Shown here: positions 24,001-33,854 of the stretch, in pieces
How positions within the stretch are numbered: position 1 is the stretch's first letter
Layout of the letters: each line of letters opens with the position of its first letter
Source: Congeria kusceri
Taxonomy: Eukaryota > Mollusca > Bivalvia > Myida > Dreissenidae
Assembly: GCA_027627225.1 (NCBI GenBank)
Contig: CM051036.1
Location: 40,000,926 to 40,064,925 of the forward strand
DNA length: 64,000 nucleotides
Direction of reading: 5' to 3'
The notes under the pieces: generated by a model
Seen by the model: only the letters and a program-made list of their open reading frames with translations
The model's database searches: none
What the model was told of the DNA's origin: nothing
Translations under genes and position numbers: made by a program

Positions 24001-27000
24001 GCAAGTGATGTCATAGCTATCTGAAGGTATTTCGCCATAGATAATACGCTTAAACCTAAGGCTATGCCATTATAATATCTGTACCAATGATACTATGATA
24101 TAATATCTGTACCAATGATGCTATGATACAAACTTCCAACAATTATCGATTTATTTTAAATCATATAGATGCAATGAAATGCAAGGATATATGTAACAGA
24201 GAGAAAATATATTGATGTGATGGATACAAATGTCTGAATGAGGAATTATGTGCACTTACATATATCGACCCTTGCTCAATGGCATCATAAGAGGCAAAAT
24301 CGCTTTCTTGAAATTGTTCTTCATAAGCAAATCCATTTGTGAATATGGAAATATGGTCCTGCATGAATGAAAGTCCAGCAGCAAAATGATCCATCGCCAT
24401 GCACGGTTTGCATCCCCTCAAAGCATCTACTGTCGCAATCTTAAACACTGTAACGATGACATGCACATATGTTAATTGTGCTATATAATATAATATACTA
24501 CAGCCTTGAAAGTTTTTTTCCGTATTAAGAAAAGTGGATTCGCATTCTTATATCTTGATAAACGTTGTTCTGTAAACACAAACCACTGTTTGTCCAATGG
24601 CAACACAATCTATAATTGCTTACGCTCATTAAGCGGTCACCCTATTTCATTCATGTACCTATTTTTTGTAAATATAACTTAAAGACGAGTATTATAAATT
24701 TATTAAAGGAATTGTTTGAAAACAGTCTATTACTGTTTGTGCAGATGTTCGTTTCATTTTTAGTTTAACATACCAAAATACCAGCTGTGTGTTTATAAAT
24801 GATTCAGAGCTAACACGTCGACTGATTGTTTACGCATGTTTGAAATCCCTAAATGTCCAGTTTAGCATGCGTCGTCATTGGCACCAACTACCAAATATAT
24901 AAAATAGTCGACTCTTCTGTCACTTAAATATTCATTTAATGCTGATGCCCTGTAATTTACAAGAAAATTGGAAGATATACCTGCGACTTTGGCTTTATAG
25001 GCGACACCTTTACTACACTCATCACTATTAGCACTGGACGCAGCAATCAGGCCGCACGTGTTTGTACCGTGACTAAATATGGAATGAAATAAATTAAATC
25101 ACATATTAAAATTGTAGTCGATTAAAACAAAACTTTTTGACACAGTATCTAAGCCTATTGTTCAATTAATGCTGGAATATATTAAGAGTACCTGGTAATT
25201 AAAAGTACCCGGGTAATTAATTTTAACTGACAACACATGATGGTAAAAAACAAGGCAAATAATTAAAATAATACTTAAAAAAGGCATTTAAATAATCAAT
25301 ATACTTTACTCGGCATATGACATGTATTCGTTGTAATCCCTTTGATAGTCCGGCTTCACGTCAACAGATGCCGCAACAAAGTTACGACTCCGGTCTCTGT
25401 CCTGTAAACCAAATTTAATACCATTCAAATCAGATGCTTGAATTGCTCACATGTCAAGTGTTTGATCAAGACAATAACACAACTTGACTGGTTTAAATAT
25501 TGACTAGTATTATCATACGCATTGTTGGGATATCAGATAGAACGTGATCTATGCAAACTAGTTAAATTTAAAAAATACGCAGATAGCATATTTGGTTATC
25601 ATGTTTAACAAATTTTATTTGCAGACAGCAATATTATTTCTGATCATGTATCATGTGTATTTGTAGGCTTACAATATTGTCACTTAGGAATTCATGTTCT
25701 ATTTTCACACCAACATCTAGAATCGCAATGGTGACTCCCTCTCCATTTCTGTTCTCTGCCCAAGCCTCTTCAATCCCCATTCCAAACTATGTTTTTGTAC
25801 TCATAGTTAGTGCCTGGACAATGACAGAGTTTAAAACGTAAGCGAATATACATTTGAGGCGTGTCGTGGAAAAACAGGGCTTAATGCATGTGCGAAAAAG
25901 TGTCGTCCCGGATTAGCCTGTGCAGTCCGCACAGGCTAATCCAGGACGGCACTTTCCGCTTTTATGGCATTTTCGGTTTCAAGGAAGTCTCTTCTAAACA
26001 TAAATCCTCTGTAGTCGAAAAGTGCCGACCTGGATTCACCTGCACAGGCAAATCCGGGACGACACTTTACGCACATGCATTAAGCCCGGGTTTCCCATGA
26101 CACGCCTCATTTCATGTATTGAGTATCCACAATAAAATCGCAAAGGTTTGAATACATACACATCGATGTCTCAGCGAATTATTTATATAACTCTAATGTT
26201 AAAATATAAAGGCATATCATGTGTGATTGAGAGAATTGGAAACATCAAACAGACTCACGTGTATTTACTATTTGTTATGTTGCTGTTTTATTTCAATAAA
26301 TATTGATACATTTAACTTACGGCCATGTTTAAGTGTTTCCAAGGTTAATAAGAAATCATGTAACTGAAAAAATAAGCTCAGTCCACGTCATAATAGAATG
26401 TTATACTAATATGTGAATATCTGCAGAATCATGAACGGATCCAGGATTTCAGGTGATAAATCTTTGCACATCCACCTCCTCCTCCTTATCATCATCATCA
26501 TCGCTGTCGTCGTCATTAAATGCACTTTTTTGACTGAATAGATCAATATTATTTTCACCGTATTATGTTCCAAAGATATGTAGGTTCATTCGTATGCCAT
26601 GCACCTGTTTTGGCAGCAAATTGCTTTTGTTTGATGTGCCTGTCCACTACACACTAGCAGAGCCAGAGGGGGAGGGGTGGGCCGGGCCATATATACATGG
26701 GCATAATTAGGCTAGAACTTTTTTTGCTAGATTCGCTCGCTTAGTTTTTGTTTTTATACAATACACATTAACTTAAGTAAACAAACCAGACCGAGCCCGC
26801 CCCTACCATTTCTACCGTACACCGTAGTACCGGCGCCGACGTTCAGCGAAAACAAAAACTATAGACCATAGGTACATACACTTTAATAGTAGATGATATT
26901 GTTTTCTTTCACAAATTCATATAGTATGTAAAGATGTAATATGCAATACACCATTGATACTTTTCGAATAAATAAGATTTAAAGTCAAAATTCACGTAAA

Positions 27001-30000
27001 ATCAATTACTACTTCGAGTTTAAACAGTTTGCCTCAATAAATAGTTCCCAAAAATCTAAATCGACAAACTTTTTGTTCCATTATCAGTCAGGCCAAATTT
27101 CATATTGTTTTATGCATTCATAAGAAAGATATAACGTGATAAAGTAGCGGAGTGTTCACATCGTATGCTCTGATTCCTGGCGATTTCATATTTTTCCCAG
27201 CACCATATGTCAGCGAATTGACACAAAGTCGGCACCACTTGCCTTAGTAGTTCACAAAGCAATCGTAGGAGTATATTTTACAATATTTCGTGTAGAAACA
27301 TGTTCGTCTGTCTGTCCGTTAGTTCGTTTCAATTAAAAATCACATGCGTAGCACATTTGAGGACAACTGATGAGCATTAGTTGACTAAATTCAAACACAC
27401 ATGCATCGAGAATTTTTGTATTATTTATTTACAGAAGTGTAATGATCTGTTTCGAAGTGAATGTCATTTAATAACTCACACGTTCACAGCCATGCTCAAC
27501 AACTGACTTGAAATGTGCTACAAATATGCACTGTTTATTTCATCGAACCGGACAGATGTTTTTTTTACTCTAATTATTGTGAAATATACTCGTGTGATGG
27601 CGTTAGAAAAGATTATTGCTAGTGATGCCGACGTAGTGGCAATTTCGCTGTCATATGAGGCCGGGGAAAATATGAAATCGCCATGAATTGGAGGCAGGAA
27701 TTATCACTTTTTTTATGAATGCATACACATACTAGGACATTTGGTGTGATTGCTAATGGAATATAAACAAACAGTGTGTCGATGTAGATCTTTTGGAACT
27801 TTACTATTTATTGAGACAAAACTGTTTAAACTCGAAAGTAGTCATTGATTTGACATGATTTTCAACTTGTAATCATATTTTATCGAAACGTACAAATGTC
27901 TTTTATGCGGTATCCTGTGCAAACGGTGTATTGCATCTTACATATTTATATAAAAGATCTATATGAATTTAAAAAAGAAACAATATCATCCACAAATAAA
28001 GGTAAATATACCTTTTGTCTATAGTTTACCGTTTCCGATGAACTTTGGCGCCGGTACTACTGTGTACTTAATAAATCGTAGGGGCCGGGCTAGGTCGGGA
28101 ATATTTTACTGAAGTTGACGTGTATCTTTTACCACACCGAGCGAGCGAAGCGAGCGAAAAAAAAAAAGCATATTAACTGACTTTTGACCGTTTAATATAC
28201 AGCAGTTATCTGCAACGTTAAATTCAAACTTAATTAGAAGTACGGGTTACTGCGTGCAGAGAAATACTTATTGTTATCAATGCTTTTAACTACATAGACT
28301 TATGTTTAATGGGTTTTGTATTTAGGACAAAAAAATAATGTAAGTCAGTTGATAACAAACAAGTATTGAGGCTCTGATAGATTAACTTTCATCTAGTACT
28401 TTAACGGACCAAACTCTTAATTCATACCTGCAAACTTTTTTGCACAGTTTGCATCAGGTTAACAAACACCTCTTTGACTTGTTCTATCTTTTCAATCTGC
28501 AAAAATTGAGAAAACTGGCATAATATTAAGCTTCAAAAATAGATAATATTACCATAGACGATTGTTTCACTATTGAATAAAACATTAATATATACAATCG
28601 CCCAGTGTATGTGTTACTCTTATTGTGATCTTAGAAAATTTATATACTGTAACCCTGACACCACGCGAGCGCGTTTAAACCAGGTATAATGGATAATTGT
28701 GGGGCTTTAACCGATGCATCAATATATAGTTTGTCTTAAAAATCCGACCCATGATGTTGAAAACCAGAGATGATCATTAAGGTGTCTTGTATTATGGAAT
28801 GTATTTTGACGATTTAACACTTTCTTGATTTAAAAAAAGTCTGATCTAAAACGGCAAGTCAATAAAAATTGTAGTTTAACATTTAAATTCAACGCTAAAT
28901 CTTTAATCATTACCCGTTGGATATTATTGTTTTGAAAACATTGCAAATATCCTTATGTGCAATGGTCATGTACATTATGCTATAGCATAACGCAGTAGCG
29001 CGGCATTAGTTCTTTCTCACTACATCTAGCCAGGATACGCAGCGATTCGCAGACGCTCGTGTATCTGCAGCAACAATACCTTGCCCTTGGAGCTGTCCAG
29101 TATCTGGAGCAACCTGGCCTCTGGTAAACCTCCACTCACGTTCAGGTGCCGAAAGACGTATATGTCAGGCATGATCTATGAAATAAACCAACAAGTTTAT
29201 GTATTTTATTTCTTAAATGTTTTGTCAACTATTATATATTATAACTATATTATAAGTATTGTATATACAATTTAAAAAATCGTGATACTTGTTTCGATGA
29301 ATGGCAGTCTCTTCTCTACATTTTTATTTTTTGCCGGATATTCGAAGAAATCTTAAACCGAACATTTGATTGGTTCAATATGTTTTTATTCTCCTAAAAA
29401 CTGTACGAAATTTGCTTAACTGTTATATCTTTAATGTTTGTTGTACAAACAAGTTTGTTCAAGATTCTAGTTCATTAATAATGGGCAAAACACGAAACGC
29501 CAAAATGATGAACATGTGCCTTAAATATGTGTATTCAAACTTAAAACTATATCAACACGAAGGAATAGTCTTGTATTAACCATCACAACATATTTGTCAA
29601 ACCAATATGTTCATAGCGGGATAATTTCTTAAATAAACCTAACATTCTTTACACAGTTGCGACATGCTCACTACTAATTGGAATATCATATTTCATGAGT
29701 TTAACTGTGACTAATTATGTGTATTATTCGAATAGCGGGATAATTTCTTAATAAACCTAACATTCTTTACACAGTTGCGACATGCTCACTACTAATTGGA
29801 ATATCATATTTCATGAGTTTAATTCGTGACATGTCACTGGATACAATTGCACGACCGTTCGGACAAGAATGTTAACATATTTTATCTCAACTACATTTAT
29901 GATACAAGTTATTAAATTAGATAGGGACTATGTATTTTCACGAAACATTTCACGTGTTTTACGTTTACGTACTCAACATGTACATTGCAATAGTTGACAA

Positions 30001-30550
30001 GAAGTTACAAAGGGTGCACAAAATGGATTTAGAAAGGAATAAAAGTATATGGCTATATAACAGCTGTTAAATATGGATATAAGCATTGAAGGTGTGTCGA
30101 CATTACATTAAATGTTAAACAATATACAGCTGTTATCGTATCATTCGACTCATTCGCTGATTCAGCGAGTACACATCCAGAATTCAGAAAACATCGAAAC
30201 GATGTCCCACGTCACACTATAGTGTAACGCATGCAATTACTTCGTTATTATCCTTTTAATATCGAAAAAATATGTATCATAATTTGCAAAAACACAAACA
30301 CACGTAAATAGCGTTGTGTTAAGTACATATAAGGTAACATCTTACACTGTCACACGAATGCAAAGCATGATCGAACATTTTACTGACCTCGTTAACAAAC
30401 ATATAATCTTGTGCCAGCGCCTTTTTCACAAATTCAACATCCTCTTTGTGCATTTTAAAAATGAATCGATCAGTATACTTCCAATTATTTCCAGAATTCA
30501 CAAAAAAAGCAGAAATAAAGTATAAATCCGCTTAAATAAACCTTCGCCAT
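21001..30550 (-). CDS. Membrane-anchored subtilisin/kexin-like (S8) serine protease, 14 exons, two frameshifts
   Basis: Exons (minus): 30550-30388, 29175-29080, 28496-28428, 26363-26321, 25786-25673, 25401-25310, 25072-24981, 24447-24260, 23745-23554, 23228-23125, 22533-22424, 22159-22042, 21849-21575, 21179-21001; GT-AG sites and phases agree from exon 5 to the end. About 610 residues: signal peptide; S8 prodomain (YTDRFIF...; MPDIYVFRHLN); Asp in IAILDVGVKIEH (~147); His in HGTNTCGLIAA (~193); oxyanion Asn in PSGELGN (~303); Ser in GGSSASTA (~367); P domain (RLLLVSPSGTRS; FWGEHGTGVWAIELEI); one C-terminal membrane helix (~581-606) and tail YKKST. Proprotein convertases cleave secretory precursors; here the multibasic self-cleavage site and the usual SWGPEDD motif are not seen, so the substrate is uncertain. 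Exon 1 (7-T run) and exon 4 (before PWKHLNMA) each carry one extra base, so the frame is broken twice: pseudogene or consensus error. Confidence 0.85.
24065..24128. repeat. 29-bp direct repeat in protease intron
   Basis: The phrase 'taatatctgtaccaatgat' occurs twice, 29-30 bp apart, in the intron between exons 8 and 9. Confidence 0.7.
25856..26108. mobile_element. GAGGCG-ended inverted-repeat element with ATTT target duplication
   Basis: Ends 'gaggcgtgtcgtgg' and 'cccatgacacgcctc' are inverted copies, flanked by 'attt' on both sides. The interior holds two hairpins of the type 'gattagcctgtgcagtccgcacaggctaatcc'. It sits in the protease intron between exons 4 and 5. A sister copy lies at 39571-39830 in a KATNB1 intron. 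No coding capacity. Confidence 0.8.
26426..28165. mobile_element. Non-autonomous DNA element with long inverted arms
   Basis: Starts with 'acggatccaggatttcagg', as at 48538, and shares about 800 bp with that element. Inside, arms at about 26788-27260 and 27640-28100 are inverted copies: 'agtaccggcgcc'/'ggcgccggtact', 'cgatttcatatttttccc'/'ggggaaaatatgaaatcg', 'gcccgcccctac'/'gtaggggccgggc'. The right side ends in a 'gagcgagcgaagcgagcg' run and A tract. Located in the protease intron between exons 3 and 4. Confidence 0.7.
29614..29830. repeat. 119-bp direct duplication in protease intron 1
   Basis: 'agcgggataatttctta' begins at 29615 and again at 29734, with the following about 90 bp nearly identical. 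It is a simple local tandem duplication. Confidence 0.85.
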
Positions 30551-30949
30551 GCCGCTAGATTTAAGACCTAAACACTTGTAACTTGATCAGTACCAACGAA
30601 TGATTGAGTCAGAATCGTTAAAGGACAACTAGTGGCAAAATTTTCCAACATGGGACATTTTCCAAAAGATTTTGGATTACAAGAATGATCGTTTCTACCA
30701 AACAAGGATACGTAAATTATATAAATTCCTTATCAGTGATTACCAGATACTAAATATAATGGGTTAAATGTATTTTAATATAACTTACAAGTCCATGTCG
30801 GTGAGATTTAACAACTAAAATTGATTTATTAAATCTCAAAGTCATGAACATATTACTTTTATTAAAAACTTTAAAAATGTAATTAATCCCGATGATGTTT
30901 TAAAAGTTCTATGCGGTTTAAATACATGTGTGTTTACATCTCTAAATTA

Positions 30950-31395
30950 GTACGGTGTCCTGTTACTGCCATCGTAGTTTCGCGACTTCGACGTGTGCTT
31001 ATGAAAGGGCGCCGACGCACCGATACGAAACGCCGACGCGCCGCCACGATCCGCCGAAGCGATATAAACGTCGGAATATTACGGTGTCCTGTTACGCCAT
31101 CGTAGTTTCTCGACTTCGACCTGTGCTAATGAAAGGGCGCCGACGCGCCGACATGATACGCCGACGCACCGACACGATACGCCGAAGCGCCGAGACGATG
31201 CGCCGAAGCGCCGACACGATACGCCGAAGCGATATAAACGTCGTGTGTTTTTTTCATATGTGGTTATAAAATTGGGCGAAGATACGAAGATACGAAGTTC
31301 ATATCGCTTCGTCGCATCGTGTCGGCGCGTCGGCGACCTTTCATCAGCATAGGTCGATGTCGCGAAACTACGATGGCGATAACAGGACTCCGTAC
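30950..31395. mobile_element. Foldback element with GC-rich short-repeat arms
   Basis: Left end 'gtacggtgtcctgttactgcc' and right end, reversed, 'gtacggagtcctgttatcgcc' are inverted copies. The match extends through 'catcgtagtttcgcgac' to 'atgaaaggg/tcgccgac'. The arms are made of 'cgccgaagcgccgacacgata' units, inverted about a centre containing 'ttataaaattgggcgaag'. A second internal copy of the left end begins near 31081. No transposase. Confidence 0.75.
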
Positions 31396-32140
31396 AATAT
31401 CGTGTTGTTTTTTTCAGATGTGGCTATAAAATTGGGCGAAGATACGAAGATACGACGTCCATATCGCTTCGGCGCATCGTGTCGGCGCGTCGGCGCATCG
31501 TGTTGGCGCGTCGGTTCATCGTGTCGGCGTCGGCGCATCGTCTAGGCGCTTCGGCGCATCGTGTCGGCGTATCGGCGAATCGTATCGGTGCGTCGGCGTA
31601 TAGTCTCGGCGCGTCGGCGACCTTTCATTTCTTAGGTCGCCGACGCGCCAACACGATACGCCGACGCGCCCAGACGATACGCCGACGTGCCGAGACGATA
31701 CGCCGACGCGCCGACAGGATACGCCGAAGCGCCGACGTGCCGACACGATGCGACGAAGCTATATAAACGTCGTCTCTTCGTATCTTCGCCTAATTGTATA
31801 GCCACATATGAACAAACCACACGAGATTGCGACGTTTATATCGCTTCGGCGTATCGTTTCGGTGCTTCGGCGTATCGTATAAATGTACATTAAACAATGG
31901 TATGAAAACACAATTGTTTACTTGTTTAAGTTACTTATAGATATACATATTTAACATCAACATTAAAGTATTTTACAATTAAAATAAAAACAATGCTTTC
32001 AATAAGACTGTCTGCTTAATTTTGGTTTGGGTCAGAAAATATACCTACAGGTACAATTTTAGTCATGGTATATGTTTATACCTGTAGGTACAAAAGTATG
32101 CCTGTAGGTACAGTTATGTACCTGTAGGTCCATCTATTTA
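31396..32140. repeat. Further inverted GC-rich short-repeat arms and flank
   Basis: Continues the cluster: 'gccgacgcgccgacacgat' units in one orientation (31450-31620), then inverted (31640-31760), ending in 'cgacgtttatatcgcttcggcg' near 31830-31870. From about 31880 the sequence is AT-rich and carries four copies of 'tacctgtaggtac' (32042-32128). Open frames here are repeat artefacts rich in R, S and A. Confidence 0.75.
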
Positions 32141-32660
32141 TTACGGTTGCACAGAGGTGACCTGCACTTCTCTTTTTTTATCTCGTTCCCACGAGATGCT
32201 AACTCGTGGGAACGAGATACATACTCACTCGTGGGAACGAGATACTAACTCGTTGGAACGAGATACTAACTCGTGGGAACGAGATACTATGTCGAGGGAA
32301 CGAGTTACTCAGTCGAGAGGACGAGATACTAAGTCGAGGGAACGAGTTAGTATCTCGTTCCCACGAGTTAGTATTTCGTTCTCACGTGTTATAGAACCAA
32401 TCAAATGTTTCCGTATATAATAATTATGTTTTTATAATAACCATGGCTGACAAAAACGATCATGTTGTAAGATAGAACTCAGTCGTTCGCTCGAGTTATT
32501 ATCTCGTTACCACGAAATAGTAAGTCGTTCCCTCGACATAGTTATTTCGTTCCCATAAGTAAGCATCTCGTTCCCACGAGTTAGTATCTCGTTCCATCGA
32601 GTTAATATATCGCGGGAACGACAAAAAAAAGTAGTTCATGTCACCTCTGTGCCACAGTAA
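32141..32660. mobile_element. Foldback element made of 'cgtgggaacgag' repeats, TTTA target duplication
   Basis: Ends 'ttacggttgcacagaggtgac' and reversed right 'ttactgtggcacagaggtgac' are inverted copies, flanked by 'ttta' on both sides. The inverted match extends through 'cttttttt' to 'tcgttccc'. The interior consists of about 21-bp 'actcgtgggaacgagatacta' units, reversed in orientation along the element. It is inserted between the GC-rich foldback copies. No coding frame. Confidence 0.8.
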
Positions 32661-32714
32661 TTTATAGCTGTTGTGTTTACATTTACTTTTGACTAAAATG
32701 GTACTGCATTATTT

Positions 32715-33525
32715 TATAGCCACATATGAAAAATCCACACGAGACTGCGACGTTTATATCGCTTCGGCGTATCGTGTCGGTGCTTCGGCGTATCTTGTCG
32801 GCGCTTCGGCGTATCGTCTCGGCGCTTCGGCGCATCGTTTCGGCGCGTCGGCGTATCGTCTCGGCGCGATTTCGATATTAAAGAAATAATAGGGCGCCGA
32901 CGCGCCGAGACGATACGCCGGGGCGCCGAGACGATACGCCGAATCGCAGATACGATGCGCCGAAGCGCCGAGACGATACGCCGAAGCGCCGACACAATAC
33001 GCTGAAGCGCCGACTCGATACGCCGAAGCGCCGACACGATGCGCCGAAGCAATATAACCGTCGTCTCGTCGTTTTTTCCCCAATTTTATAGCCACATATA
33101 GAAAAAAACACACGAGATAACGACGTTTATATCGCTTCGGCCTATCGTGTCGGTGCTTCGGCGTATCGTCTCGGCGCTTGGGCTCATCTAATCGGCGCTT
33201 CGGCGTATCGTCTCGGCGCGTCGGCGTATTGTTTCGACACAATGCGCCAAAGCGCCGAGACGATACGCCGAAGCGCCGACACGATACGCCGAAGCGCCGA
33301 CACGATGCGCCGACACGATGCGCCGAAGCGATATTAACGTCGTCTCGTCATATCTTCACCCAATTAAAAAGCCACAAATAAAAAAACCACACGAGATTAC
33401 GACGTTTATATCGCTTCGGCGTATCGTGTCGGCGCTTCGGCGCATCATCTCGGCGCTTCGGAGTATCGTGTCGGCGCGTCGGCGCCCTTTCATCAGCTCA
33501 GGTCGAAGTCGCGAAACTACGATGA
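32715..33525. mobile_element. Two more GC-rich foldback units
   Basis: Inverted arms of 'gcttcggcgtatcgtgtcgg' units reverse around about 32880 and again around about 33235, each bordered by 'cgacgtttatatcgcttcgg' and 'tatagccacatat'. The block ends with 'gccctttcatcagctcaggtcg' and 'cgcgaaactacgatg', the right end seen at 31395. These are nested or tandem copies of the family at 30950. Confidence 0.7.
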
Positions 33526-33854
33526 TCCCTGTCAACAACATTTCTGATGTCAATATTGATTGCTCATGAGCTGGACAAAAAAGGTGAAAAACATGCACAA
33601 TATTACTTGATTAAATAACATTTTACTTAACACAGAAGTGAAAGAGCTCACAAAATACATTGCTATTGCATAGTAAATTGCCAAGACAACAGAACGAAAG
33701 CGACAAGTAGAAAAGCAGGTCGAACCATCTATACCAGTAAAGTACTAAAATAAGTGTTGCTCATGAAAAAATGTAACCAAATATCTTGCTATTTCATACT
33801 AAATTGCTGGCAACAAAAGACCTAAAGCAGCAACCCATACAAGCAGGTCTCTAC

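Noticed and set aside
30911..33598. Arg/Ser/Ala-rich open frames on both strands
   Set aside because: They arise from GC-rich foldback units with periods near multiples of three; no signal of selection on protein.
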